Assembly (NCBI GenBank): GCA_910587715.1
Contig: CAJUMV010000018.1
Span: 11,072 to 75,071 of the forward strand
DNA length: 64,000 nt
Origin: an uncultured Lachnospiraceae bacterium
GTDB lineage: Bacteria > Bacillota > Clostridia > Lachnospirales > Lachnospiraceae
Reading direction: 5' to 3'
Shown: in pieces, positions 8,434-17,295 of the stretch
How the letters are laid out: every line of letters begins with the position of its first letter
How positions within the stretch are numbered: the stretch's first letter is position 1
Position numbers and translations under genes: made by a program
The notes under the pieces: model-generated
The model's database searches: none
What the model was told of the DNA's origin: nothing
What the model saw: the letters and a program-made list of their open reading frames with translations, nothing else

Positions 8434-9648
8434 ATGAATATTACGGATTTAAAAAATGCAGTAAACGGAATAGAGTTTGACGAAGAGAAACAGGAGCAGA
8501 TGATTCTGGAGCTTACGTCGAAGAAAAAAACGCACGGGTATACAAGGGCTTTACGGACTGCGGCAGCTGCTGCGGTCTGCGTTCTGACAGTGGGTATCTT
8601 GAGCGTGCCTGTGCGGGCGGTTGTCAGTTCTCTGGTGCGGGAGAGGATGGAAGAACAGCCTAAGGAGAAAGTGACAGAGCTTGCGGAGGAGATTCAGAGC
8701 CAGGATGCCGATGCGGACGGCTACACCAGAGCATATACGGCAGGCGAGAAGGAGCGCAAGGGAAAACTCTACGCACAGTATTTGGAGGGGCTTTTCCCGG
8801 AGGAGGAGCTGGTGCGGGTGGACAGCGAGGAGGAGGCTGCGGCGCACGAGTTTTGTTTCCTGACGACGACAGGAGTTTTCTACCTGCCCGCGAATCGGGA
8901 ATTGACGGACGAGGAGATCCTGCAGCAGATCGATTTTGAGAGAAAGCGAGACTACGCGCTGGAGGAGCAGCACGCGGAGGAGATTGCCGAGCGGAAAGAG
9001 GCGGAGAGACAGCAGCTTAAGGAAGTGGCGGATGCGGGCGGTATTACCGAGGAGCAGGCGGTAGAGATTGCAACGGGATATTTACGACAAATTTTTGAGC
9101 TTGACGGAAGCGGCATGGAGCGCAATCAGTATTATCAGGGTGAGGATGAGAATATACCGATGTACGACAACACTTACTGCGTGAATTGGAGCGATTATGG
9201 AAATTATAGTTATTACTATTTCCATATCGATGCGCTGGACGGCACGCTGCGCGCCATGTCGTACAGCGACGGGAAAAATAGAGAGGTGCGCGAGACGGCA
9301 ACTCCTTCAAGCGCAGATGCGCCTGCAAAGGCGGAGGAGATGAAAGGGGTGGCGGAACGCTTCCTCAGGGAAAAGCTGGACATTCAGGAAAACTATCAGG
9401 AAGTGAAAGCGTATTATCTGGTCAGGAGCATAGACGGAAACGTCAGCAGACTGGCGGATGTTCTATTTGTCAGGGAGGACGGCACAGCGGATCTTGTCAG
9501 TTGCAGATGGGACGGCGTGGTGAGTGACTATCTTGTCACCACAAAGGCTGCCTGTGAGGAGAGCCTGAAAACTTCAGCAAAGGCGATTGCCGAGCGGCAT
9601 GAGAAGGAGGAGGGAGAGAAGACTGAGGTTGAGATTATAGAGAATTAG
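8434..9648 (+). CDS. One-pass membrane protein, likely sigma-factor partner (anti-sigma-like)
   Basis: A 404-residue protein I cannot place in a named family. It has a short cytoplasmic N-terminus (about 37 residues), one membrane segment (about 38-60), a Glu/Lys-rich stalk with predicted coiled coil (about 60-200), and an extracytoplasmic domain with Tyr-rich beta-like segments (VNWSDYGNYSYYYFHIDALDG). A short inside part plus a large outside part, directly after an ECF sigma gene, is the layout of membrane anti-sigma factors in Firmicutes. No zinc-binding (ZAS) motif is present. The sigma-binding role is inference from order and topology. Confidence 0.6.
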   Translation: MNITDLKNAVNGIEFDEEKQEQMILELTSKKKTHGYTRALRTAAAAAVCVLTVGILSVPVRAVVSSLVRERMEEQPKEKVTELAEEIQSQDADADGYTRAYTAGEKERKGKLYAQYLEGLFPEEELVRVDSEEEAAAHEFCFLTTTGVFYLPANRELTDEEILQQIDFERKRDYALEEQHAEEIAERKEAERQQLKEVADAGGITEEQAVEIATGYLRQIFELDGSGMERNQYYQGEDENIPMYDNTYCVNWSDYGNYSYYYFHIDALDGTLRAMSYSDGKNREVRETATPSSADAPAKAEEMKGVAERFLREKLDIQENYQEVKAYYLVRSIDGNVSRLADVLFVREDGTADLVSCRWDGVVSDYLVTTKAACEESLKTSAKAIAERHEKEEGEKTEVEIIEN

Positions 9649-9673
9649 AGAGAAAATATGTAAAGGTTAAGAC

Positions 9674-9708
9674 AAAAAATACCCCCGGGTGCCTGTGCAC
9701 GCGGGGGT
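9674..9708 (-). terminator. Terminator of comFB (minus strand)
   Basis: The hairpin ACCCCCG...CGGGGGT spans 9681-9708. Read on the minus strand it is followed by TATTTTTT, so it terminates the comFB transcript 20 bp after the stop codon. Confidence 0.75.
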
Positions 9709-9728
9709 TGATGATTAACTGCGTTTAT

Positions 9729-9998
9729 TTAATCATGCTGAGGGTGTGAGCCAATTTTGTTAATCGCGGACATAACCGTGGCGAGAATTTCCACCTCAGC
9801 CTGCGGCTGATAATTATTCAATTTCTGAAAAAGAGCGCCAGTATCCGTGCGGACATACTGAGGTGAAAGTCTGTTCAGCGCATAGGACATCATGTCCAAT
9901 TTGCAATTATCGCAGGAACAAACCTCAGGCATCGTGGGCAGCAGTTTATTTAGCTGATACTCCACGGCATCCTCCATGATATTTTTTAAGCCTTCCAT
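9729..9998 (-). CDS. comFB: ComFB family late competence protein
   Basis: An 89-residue protein matching ComFB in length and motifs: NIMEDAVEYQLNKLLP, then CSCDNCKLDMMSYALNRL, then PQYVRTDTGALF. The CxCxxC cluster is the family hallmark, and this small domain is also used in c-di-GMP/c-di-AMP-binding CdgR/ComFB proteins. It is transcribed alone on the minus strand with its own terminator; a GAGG-type ribosome binding site precedes the start. No competence genes are in the window. Confidence 0.88.
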   Translation of the reverse strand: MEGLKNIMEDAVEYQLNKLLPTMPEVCSCDNCKLDMMSYALNRLSPQYVRTDTGALFQKLNNYQPQAEVEILATVMSAINKIGSHPQHD

Positions 9999-10215
9999 TC
10001 CGAACCTCCCTCATTAAGCTACACAATTCTATATTAGTACAATTTTCCTAAAGAATCAATTACTATTTTACAGAATATTGGTGAAAAGAGAAGAATTTGC
10101 GTTTTTTGTGCAAAATTACCTGCACTTGCTTTTTTTTGAAAGAATGGTATCATAGACTCGGTGACTTTCGCTATGCCTGTGAGGGGCATATATTGTTACG
10201 GAGGAAAGCAGGAAT

Positions 10216-11058
10216 ATGATTTTAGACGTGATATGCGATACGTTGATAGACGGTGTCAGAATTCTGCCGTTTCTGTTTCTGGCATATCTGGCAATGGAAT
10301 GTCTGGAGCACTGGACAGGCGGAAAAATGCAGGCGGTTGTCAGAAAATCGGGAAAGGCGGGACCGGCGCTCGGCGGCATTCTGGGCATTTTCCCGCAGTG
10401 CGGGTTTTCCGCGGCGGCGGCGAATCTCTACGCGGGCAGGATTATTACGATGGGAACGCTGATAGCGGTGTTTTTATCTACCTCTGATGAGATGCTGCCC
10501 ATTATGATATCCGAGAATGCAGGCTTTTCCCTGATTGGAAGGCTTCTTCTGGTCAAGGTGCTCTTTGCGATAGCGGCGGGTTTTCTTGTGGATGCGCTGT
10601 TTCGAAAAAAAGAGGAGCCGCAGATTGAGCATCTTTGCGAAAGACAGCATTGCCACTGTGAGAGGGGTATCTGGCGTTCGGCATTCAGCCATACATGGAG
10701 AATCTTCCTATATATAATAGTAGTTTCTCTGATTCTGAACTTTTTGATTGCTCTGATTGGAGAGGAGACGCTGGCGGCGTTTGTTTTGAATAAGCCTGCG
10801 CTCAGCTTGTTTGTGGCGGCTCTTGTAGGTATGATTCCGAACTGCGCTTCTTCCGTTATCCTGACGCAGCTTTATCTGGGCGGCGTACTGGGAGCGGGCG
10901 CGCTGATGGCGGGACTTTTATCCGGTTCCGGCGTGGGATTTCTTGTATTGCTCCGGGTAAATGAAGACAGAAAGGAAAACCTGCGGATATTCGGGCTGCT
11001 GTATGCGTTCGGCGTGGCGGCGGGCGCGCTGATTCAGCTTTCGGGAATAAGCTTCTAA
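10216..11058 (+). CDS. Putative 10-TM metal permease (ArsP_2 / DUF2899 type)
   Basis: A 280-residue hydrophobic protein with about ten membrane segments in two halves, matching the family called putative 10-TM heavy-metal exporter or putative manganese transporter. Key features are PQCGFSAAAANLYAGR and STSDEMLPIM in the first half, PNCASSVILTQLY and SGSGVGFLVL in the second, and a central cytoplasmic loop with HLCERQHCHCERG, a His/Cys-rich likely metal site. The ATG at 10216 has GGAGGAAAG upstream. It stands alone. The substrate (arsenic compounds or manganese) is not decided by the sequence, and I recognise no metal riboswitch upstream. Confidence 0.8.
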   Translation: MILDVICDTLIDGVRILPFLFLAYLAMECLEHWTGGKMQAVVRKSGKAGPALGGILGIFPQCGFSAAAANLYAGRIITMGTLIAVFLSTSDEMLPIMISENAGFSLIGRLLLVKVLFAIAAGFLVDALFRKKEEPQIEHLCERQHCHCERGIWRSAFSHTWRIFLYIIVVSLILNFLIALIGEETLAAFVLNKPALSLFVAALVGMIPNCASSVILTQLYLGGVLGAGALMAGLLSGSGVGFLVLLRVNEDRKENLRIFGLLYAFGVAAGALIQLSGISF

Positions 11059-11288
11059 ACAAAAACCGGCGGAACATGCCGTGTCTACAAACGGGTTTGT
11101 GCAACATGTCGTCCGGTTCCATCCTCGGGATTAATTCTCTGTGCAATATTTTGTTATTCTTTTCTTATATTTTCCAAAAAACACGAAAATTGCATAAAAA
11201 TTCCCCCATAAAACAAAAATCCCCCACCCTTTTGTAAAAACGGGTTTCTGCTATACTGGATATATAGAAGGAAACAGGGGGTTGAAGT

Positions 11289-12818
11289 ATGAATGAAATA
11301 ATCGTTTCCATGGAAAACATATGTAAAACATTTCCGGGCGTAAAAGCGCTGGATCATGTTAACTTTGAATTACGTTCCGGGGAAGTCATGGCGCTGCTGG
11401 GAGAAAACGGTGCGGGAAAATCCACGCTGATGAAGGTTTTGAGCGGCGTTTATACAAGGGACGAAGGCTCTCTGAAAATATTCGGAAAGGAATACGGGGA
11501 TTTGACGCCGAAGCAGGCGCAGGAGGTAGGCGTTGCGATCATCCATCAGGAGCTTAATATGTGCCGCCACCTTTCCGTGGCGGAAAACATGTTTCTGGGG
11601 CGTGAGATCAAAGGTCGTTTTGCGCTGAACAATGCGAAGATGGAGCAGGAAGCGAAACAGATTCTGGATGATCTGAAGATTGACATCGACCCGAAAGAGA
11701 CGGTGGGAGAGCTGCCGGTGTCTAAGCAGCAAATGGTGGAAATCGCGAAAGCCCTCTCCATCAATGCGAAGATACTGATTATGGATGAGCCGACTTCTTC
11801 GCTGACGGCAAGAGAGATAGAGGATCTTTTCCGCATCATCAAAAAATTAAAATCCGAGGGAAAAGGGATCGTATACATATCGCACCGGCTGGAGGAGCTG
11901 CAGCATATCGTGGACCGTGTAACAATCATGCGGGATGGGCAGTATATTACCAGCATGAATTTTGGCGACGTAAACATGGAGCAGATTATCAGCTATATGG
12001 TAGGCCGCGAAATCAAGGAAAAATTTCCGCGTGTTGAGTGTAAGAAGGGAAAGAAAGTATTTGAAGTAAAGAACCTGAATGCCGGAAGAATGGTGCGGGA
12101 TATCAATTTTTCGGTTTATGAGGGCGAGATTGTAGGCTTTGCGGGACTGATGGGCGCAGGGCGGACGGAGACCACCCGTGCCATTTTCGGGGTAGATCCG
12201 AAAGAGAGCGGGGAGCTTTATGTGGATGACAGGAAGATAGAGGTCAAATGCCCGATGGACGCAATCAGAAACGGCGTTGTGCTGGCACCCGAGGATCGGA
12301 AAAAGGACGGTCTGTGTACAAAACTCAGCATCCGGCATAACCTGACGCTGCCGAATCTGGATATTGTCTGCAATAAGCTGGGCGTGGTGGACAGCAAAAA
12401 GGAAGAAGCGCTGTGCGAAAAGGCAGTGGTCGATTTGAAGATTAAGACGCCGAATGTGGATGTGGATTCCGGAAATCTTTCGGGAGGAAACCAGCAGAAG
12501 GTGGTAGTCGGAAAATGGCTGGCGAGAAATTCCAGAGTGGTCATTTTTGACGAGCCGACGAGGGGGATCGACGTAGGCGCCAAGGTAGAGATTTATAATT
12601 TGATGAATGAGTTGAAAAAGCAGGGAATTGCCGTAATGTTTGTCTCTTCGGAGATGCCGGAGGTTATGGGAATCGCGGATCGGATTATCGTCATGTGCGA
12701 TGGCAGGATTACGGGGGAGGTTATGGCGAGGGAAACGACGCAGAACGAAATCCTGACGTTAGCAACCACCTTTGAAGATAAGAAAATTAACAGCCAAAGC
12801 GGCAAGGAGGAAGTATAA
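11289..12818 (+). CDS. Sugar ABC transporter ATP-binding protein (RbsA/MglA type)
   Basis: A 509-residue double ATPase. Domain 1 has Walker A GENGAGKST, a signature-like LPVSKQQMVEIAKAL, Walker B ILIMDEPTSSL and YISHRLEE. Domain 2 has the usual degenerate P-loop GLMGAGRTE, an intact LSGGNQQK signature and VVIFDEPTRGID. This is the standard form for ribose/galactose-type importers. It is the first gene of a transporter operon with the permease (start 1 bp after this stop codon) and the binding protein. The 230 bp upstream (11059-11288) hold an imperfect inverted repeat (about 11064-11117) and a candidate -10 TATACT near 11252. Confidence 0.94.
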   Translation: MNEIIVSMENICKTFPGVKALDHVNFELRSGEVMALLGENGAGKSTLMKVLSGVYTRDEGSLKIFGKEYGDLTPKQAQEVGVAIIHQELNMCRHLSVAENMFLGREIKGRFALNNAKMEQEAKQILDDLKIDIDPKETVGELPVSKQQMVEIAKALSINAKILIMDEPTSSLTAREIEDLFRIIKKLKSEGKGIVYISHRLEELQHIVDRVTIMRDGQYITSMNFGDVNMEQIISYMVGREIKEKFPRVECKKGKKVFEVKNLNAGRMVRDINFSVYEGEIVGFAGLMGAGRTETTRAIFGVDPKESGELYVDDRKIEVKCPMDAIRNGVVLAPEDRKKDGLCTKLSIRHNLTLPNLDIVCNKLGVVDSKKEEALCEKAVVDLKIKTPNVDVDSGNLSGGNQQKVVVGKWLARNSRVVIFDEPTRGIDVGAKVEIYNLMNELKKQGIAVMFVSSEMPEVMGIADRIIVMCDGRITGEVMARETTQNEILTLATTFEDKKINSQSGKEEV

Positions 12819-12819
12819 G

Positions 12820-13830
12820 ATGAATAACAAAAGCCCTATCAAAAAGCTTCTGGCGGTCAAGGGTATGGGAGCGGCGCTCACTGCTTTCGTCGGACTGATT
12901 ATCATTTACATAGCGTTCGGACTGATTAACCCGGCGGTTTTTTCCAGCAACAATATTTTGAACCTGCTGCGTTCTATGTCAAAATATCTGCTTATCGGTA
13001 TTGCGCAGAGTTATGTGTTGATTACAGGGAATATTGACCTTTCTATCGGTTCCATGGTGGCGATGAGCGCGATGATTTCGGCAACGCTTATGACGCTTGG
13101 CACGAATCCGTTTCTGGCAGTTCTCGTGGCGCTGCTCTGCTGTCTGGTAATCGGCGTGATTAACGGTATTCTGGTAGGTAAATTCAAGCTGCCGCCCTTT
13201 ATTGCGACTCTGGGCACGATGTTTGTGGGACGCGGTATCGCCTACATGGTGAACAATAACCGCAACACGGACGCAATCGCGACCGGCGTAGGCAAGGAGA
13301 CGGGCGACGCGTTCCAGAATTTTTTCTACTACGGAACAACGGCAGGCATTTACAATACGTTCTGGATTGCGATTATCATGTTTGTCATTTTCTTTTTCCT
13401 GCTGTCTAAGACGAGAACGGGAAGACACATATACGCCATTGGTTCCAATATCGACGCGGCGAAGCTCTCCGGTGTCAATGTGGTAGCGACGACCACCAAG
13501 ACTTATCTGGTCAGCGCGGTGTGCTCATGGGTGGTAGGATTGATTCTGTGCGCACAGGCGGGCATGGGCAATATGGAAGCCGGAAATATGTATGAGATGT
13601 ACGGTGTTGCCGCAGGCGTAATCGGCGGTGTGTCACCGCTTGGCGGCACGGGTATCCTGCTCGGCACACTGGCGGGTTCCGCAGTATGGCAGACATTGGA
13701 GAACGGTCTGAATATGATTGGCGCACAGGTAGGTATCCAGCGTCTCGTTATCGGTATTATCGTAGTAGTTGCCGTACTTCTGGATGTGGTGCTCAGAAGC
13801 GGACAGTTTTCCAAGAAGAAAAAGGGCTAA
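12820..13830 (+). CDS. Sugar ABC transporter permease (RbsC type)
   Basis: A 336-residue inner-membrane permease of the BPD_transp_2 family with 8-10 hydrophobic segments. Family landmarks include NIDLSIGSMVAMSAM, GKFKLPPFIATLGTM and, near the end, GVSPLGGTGILLGTLAGS. The ATG at 12820 follows AAGGAGG; an in-frame ATG at 12772 lies inside the ATPase gene without a ribosome binding site and is rejected. It pairs with the ATPase encoded at 11289-12818 and should import a monosaccharide or related compound delivered by the binding protein. Confidence 0.94.
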   Translation: MNNKSPIKKLLAVKGMGAALTAFVGLIIIYIAFGLINPAVFSSNNILNLLRSMSKYLLIGIAQSYVLITGNIDLSIGSMVAMSAMISATLMTLGTNPFLAVLVALLCCLVIGVINGILVGKFKLPPFIATLGTMFVGRGIAYMVNNNRNTDAIATGVGKETGDAFQNFFYYGTTAGIYNTFWIAIIMFVIFFFLLSKTRTGRHIYAIGSNIDAAKLSGVNVVATTTKTYLVSAVCSWVVGLILCAQAGMGNMEAGNMYEMYGVAAGVIGGVSPLGGTGILLGTLAGSAVWQTLENGLNMIGAQVGIQRLVIGIIVVVAVLLDVVLRSGQFSKKKKG

Positions 13831-13870
13831 AACCGCATAAGCGGATAGCGATAGATCAAAAAGGAGGAAA

Positions 13871-13890
13871 AAGTATGAAAAAGTATGAAA
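13871..13890 (+). repeat. 10-bp tandem duplication across the binding-protein start
   Basis: AAGTATGAAA occurs twice in a row, at 13871-13880 and 13881-13890. The ribosome binding site AAGGAGG (13861-13867) is 7 bp from the first ATG (13875) but 17 bp from the second (13885). Only the second ATG is in frame with the binding protein; the first runs into a stop after about 41 codons. Confidence 0.85.
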
Positions 13891-15555
13891 AAGAAATTAT
13901 TGGCTATGCTTTGCTGTATGACATTAGCGGCGGCATCGGAACTTGGCGTGACGGTAGATTTCCTTGCTCCCAACACAAAGGACGACGCACAGCAGATTGA
14001 GTGTGTGAACAATGCGGTGGCAGGCGGTTACAAGGCAATCATTGTGGCGGCGAACGGTCCTGACGCGATTTCTTCTGCACTGAAAGAGGCTTCTTCCGCA
14101 GGCGTAAAGATTGTGTATGTGGACTCCCCGGCAAACGTGGATGCGGAGGCGACTTTCTCCACAGATAACAAGGCTGCGGGCACGACCGCGGGGCAGGAGA
14201 TGATCAAGGCGCTTGAAGCTGCGGGCACGACTTCCGGTGATATCGGCATTGTCAACGTAAACGCGGCGACGGATTCCTGCGTGATGCATGAGGAAGGTTT
14301 CCGGGCAGCATTTGAAGGCAGCGGCTTCAACATTCTGGAGACTCAGTACGGCGAAGGCGATGCGGCGAAATCCCAGAGCATTGCAGAGAACTATATCACA
14401 CAGGGCGTAGTCGGTATCTTTGGCTGTAACGAGGGTTCTACAACCGGTACGGGAAATGCCATCAAAGCGGCAGGCAATTCTGGCATTGTCGGTGTAGGCT
14501 TCGATAAATCCGATGCGATACAGAATCTGATCAAAGACGGACATCTGCTGTGCACCATGGCGCAGAATCCTGATGTGATGGGCTACGAAGGCGTGAAAGC
14601 GGCGGTTGCGGCAGTGAACGGCGAGAGCCTTGGCGGCAAGGTGACAGACACGGGCGTATCTGTAATCAATGCGGCATCTCTTGGCGAAGGGGCAGCGGAT
14701 CCGGCAATGAACAGCGCTGCGACGGCAAGTCAGGAGTGGAAGATTGCGCTGATTACCATGGATTCGATTGACCAGCACTGGGTAACCCTGAATGAGGGCG
14801 CGCAGGCGAAAGCGGCAGAGCTTGGTGTGAGCGTGACCTTTATGGCTCCCAATACAAAGGACGACGCACAGCAGATTGAGTGTGTGAACAATGCGGTAGC
14901 GGGCGGTTACAATGCAATCATGGTAGCGGCGAACGGTCCCGACGCAATTTCCTCCGCACTGAATGAGGCAGCGGCAGCAGGCGTGAAAATCGTGTATGTA
15001 GATTCTCCGGCGAACGTAGACGCAGAAGCAACTTTCTCTACCGATAATAAGGCGGCAGGCAAGACGGCAGGTGAAGAAATGATCAAGGCGCTTGAAGCGG
15101 CTGGCACCACCTCCGGCGATATCGGCATTATTAACGTAAACGCGGCGACAGATTCCTGCGTGATGCGTGAGGAAGGCTTCCGCTCCGCATTTGAGGGAAC
15201 CGGCTTTAACATTCTGGAGACCCAGTATGGTGAAGGCGACGCGGCGAAGTCCCAGAGCATTGCCGAGAACTATATTACGCAGGGCGTAGTCGGCATCTTC
15301 GGCTGCAATGAGGGTTCCACCACAGGCGCGGGCAATGCCATCAAGGCGAGCGGCAATGCGGACATTATCGGTGTAGGTTTCGATAAATCCGATGCGATTA
15401 TGAATCTGATTAACGACGGTTATTTGCTCTGCACTATGGCGCAGAATCCGGACCAGATGGGCTCCATGGGCGTAGAAGCATGTGTGAAGGCACTGGAAGG
15501 TGAAAGCCTTGGCGGCGCGGTTCAGGATACGGGCGTATCGGTACTGACAAAATAA
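13885..15555 (+). CDS. Double sugar-binding protein with N-terminally truncated first domain
   Basis: A 556-residue protein made of two nearly identical ribose-type (Peripla_BP_4) substrate-binding domains at a period of 293 residues (E19 matches E312). The second copy is complete, starting with EWKIALITMDSIDQHW near residue 285. The first lacks that opening strand: the signal-like MKKKLLAMLCCMTLAAA runs straight into SELGVTVDF, so the lipoprotein linker and the first strand are gone. The copies differ at many silent sites, so the duplication is not fresh. The start is also odd, because the best-placed ATG (13875) is out of frame (see the 10-bp repeat). It should feed the permease encoded at 12820-13830. 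A terminator follows. Confidence 0.88.
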   Translation: MKKKLLAMLCCMTLAAASELGVTVDFLAPNTKDDAQQIECVNNAVAGGYKAIIVAANGPDAISSALKEASSAGVKIVYVDSPANVDAEATFSTDNKAAGTTAGQEMIKALEAAGTTSGDIGIVNVNAATDSCVMHEEGFRAAFEGSGFNILETQYGEGDAAKSQSIAENYITQGVVGIFGCNEGSTTGTGNAIKAAGNSGIVGVGFDKSDAIQNLIKDGHLLCTMAQNPDVMGYEGVKAAVAAVNGESLGGKVTDTGVSVINAASLGEGAADPAMNSAATASQEWKIALITMDSIDQHWVTLNEGAQAKAAELGVSVTFMAPNTKDDAQQIECVNNAVAGGYNAIMVAANGPDAISSALNEAAAAGVKIVYVDSPANVDAEATFSTDNKAAGKTAGEEMIKALEAAGTTSGDIGIINVNAATDSCVMREEGFRSAFEGTGFNILETQYGEGDAAKSQSIAENYITQGVVGIFGCNEGSTTGAGNAIKASGNADIIGVGFDKSDAIMNLINDGYLLCTMAQNPDQMGSMGVEACVKALEGESLGGAVQDTGVSVLTK

Positions 15556-15601
15556 AGCGATTTGTCATTTGAAAGCAGACATCATTGTGATACAATATAA
15601 C

Positions 15602-15634
15602 AGAGAACCGTCGGAGTTTCCGACGGTTCTCTTG
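15602..15634 (+). terminator. Strong hairpin terminator after the transporter operon
   Basis: AGAGAACCGTCGG (15602-15614) pairs perfectly with CCGACGGTTCTCT (15620-15632) around a 5-base loop, followed by a short T run. It separates the transporter from the regulatory operon. Confidence 0.85.
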
Positions 15635-15678
15635 GCAGTATATGATATAGGTATTGATTTGAAAACGGGGGTTATGGT

Positions 15679-17283
15679 TTGAAAGAGCGTGGGGAAACGT
15701 TAAAGGTTATGATCGCGGATGATGAGGAGCGCATCTGCCAGCTGATTGAAGCGCTGATAGACTGTGACGCGCTGGGGATGGAGATTGTGGGAGTTTCCCA
15801 TAACGGGCTGGAAGCATGTGAGCTGGTAGAAAGTTTAAGTCCCGATATTCTGATTACGGATATCCGGATGCCGGGCTACAGCGGTCTGGAGCTGATAGAG
15901 AAGGTAAAGGAAAGCGAAGAAAATCTGGAGATTATCATTATAAGCGGATATGCGCATTTTGCGTACGCACAGACGGCGATTAAATTCGGTGTAGGCGATT
16001 ATCTGTTAAAGCCGATTAATAAAGAAGAACTGACAGGCACCCTGCAAAAGCTGGGAGAACGGATATGGGACAGGAGAAGGCAGGCGGAGGACCGGCAGCG
16101 CATCCGGCAGAAAAGCGAAGCGGATATCCGCCTCTTCCGCATGAATCTGTTAAATCGTCTGACGGAGGAGACCGCGTGGGAGCCGTCCCTGGAGGAGCTG
16201 CGGGAGAAATATTATCTTCATGTGGAGTCTGGCGTTTTTCAGGGCTTTTTGATAAAAGTGGACAGCAGCGGGGAAATCAGCCGTGCCGGGCTGGATTTGA
16301 TTCTCGAGAAAGTGCAGAGTCTTTTGGAGAACAGTTTCCGTTCGCGGTGCAGGGAGCTTGTGATGGGAATCAAGGGCACGGGCTGTGTCGGTTTTTTAAA
16401 TTATGAGAGTGAACGGACGGAGGAGATACGGCGCATCTTCCGGGACTGTCTGAACCAGTTGGAGAGCGAGAAAGGAATTTTCGGTCCGGTCATGTTTACG
16501 GCGGCTCTGGGGAATGCGGCGAGGGAGGCGGGCGGGCTTCCGGCGTCCGTGGCGCAGGCGGCGGTTATTATAGAAGACAGGCTGCTCAAGGGGACGGGAA
16601 AGCTTTTGGAGCGCGTGCCGGCTGCGTCCGCGATTCACGAGCAGAATATTCTGGAAAAGTATGTGAGACAGATTGTACATGCCATTGAAGTCATGAGCGC
16701 GGAGGAGGCGGAAGGGGCGGTTCTGCAGATGCGGCAGACGATACTGGAAGTGCGGGATGTCAAAGGCTTTGAGGTGAGGGAGCTGATTTATTCGGCGGCA
16801 CGTCTCTTTTTAAGTCAGGTGGAGGTCAAAAACAGGGCGGAGACGCTTAAGGAATTTGAGGAGAGGTGTTCTCTGTGCGGCAGCATGGATGAACTGCTTG
16901 CCCGCCTTACTTCCCTGCAAAGAGAATATGTGGAGGAAATGCGAAAACGGCACGAGGCGGACACGGTGCGCCCCATCCGTATGGCAAAGCAGTATATACA
17001 GAACCATTACAGCGAGCCGATTACGCAGGAAGAGGTGAGCAGCGCGGTAGGTTTGAGCGCGGCTTATTTCAGTGCGCTTTTCAAGAAGGTGGAAGGAGAG
17101 GGATTTGCCAAATATCTGATTGGCGTGCGCATGGAGCAGGCGAAAATCCTGCTGCGGGAAACGAGCGTTCCGGTGTCTAAAATCTGTCAGCAGGTGGGTT
17201 ATAATGACTTGAAGCATTCTACCCATACGTTTGAGAAGGCGACGGGGGTAAAGCCCACGGTTTACCGAAAGATGTATGGATAG
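15679..17283 (+). CDS. YesN-like response regulator, receiver plus AraC-type DNA-binding domain
   Basis: A 534-residue regulator. The N-terminal receiver (about 8-125) has the DDEE acidic pocket, the phospho-acceptor in DILITDIRMP and the lysine in DYLLKPINKEE. A long middle region follows. The C-terminal AraC/XylS double helix-turn-helix (about 430-534) contains AKQYIQNHYSEPITQEEVSSA and a typical final motif YNDLKHSTHTFEKATGVKPTVYRK, slightly degenerate at the usual Y-F-S/R-F site. I take the TTG at 15679, which has GGGG 8 bp upstream; the only nearby ATG (15674) meets a stop at once. It should be phosphorylated by the kinase encoded next and control sugar-transport genes. Confidence 0.92.
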   Translation: MKERGETLKVMIADDEERICQLIEALIDCDALGMEIVGVSHNGLEACELVESLSPDILITDIRMPGYSGLELIEKVKESEENLEIIIISGYAHFAYAQTAIKFGVGDYLLKPINKEELTGTLQKLGERIWDRRRQAEDRQRIRQKSEADIRLFRMNLLNRLTEETAWEPSLEELREKYYLHVESGVFQGFLIKVDSSGEISRAGLDLILEKVQSLLENSFRSRCRELVMGIKGTGCVGFLNYESERTEEIRRIFRDCLNQLESEKGIFGPVMFTAALGNAAREAGGLPASVAQAAVIIEDRLLKGTGKLLERVPAASAIHEQNILEKYVRQIVHAIEVMSAEEAEGAVLQMRQTILEVRDVKGFEVRELIYSAARLFLSQVEVKNRAETLKEFEERCSLCGSMDELLARLTSLQREYVEEMRKRHEADTVRPIRMAKQYIQNHYSEPITQEEVSSAVGLSAAYFSALFKKVEGEGFAKYLIGVRMEQAKILLRETSVPVSKICQQVGYNDLKHSTHTFEKATGVKPTVYRKMYG

Positions 17284-17295
17284 GAGAAGCACCGG

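Noticed and set aside
10020..10215. A manganese riboswitch (yybP-ykoY type) before the metal permease
   Set aside because: The conserved loops of that riboswitch are not recognisable in the 200-bp leader.
13924..14778. A 284-codon open frame antisense to the binding protein
   Set aside because: A shadow of the duplicated coding sequence; no ribosome binding site and no recognisable domain.
13885..15555. Assembly artefact as the cause of the double binding protein
   Set aside because: The two halves differ at many silent sites, so they are not a duplicated read path. Long reads would settle it fully.
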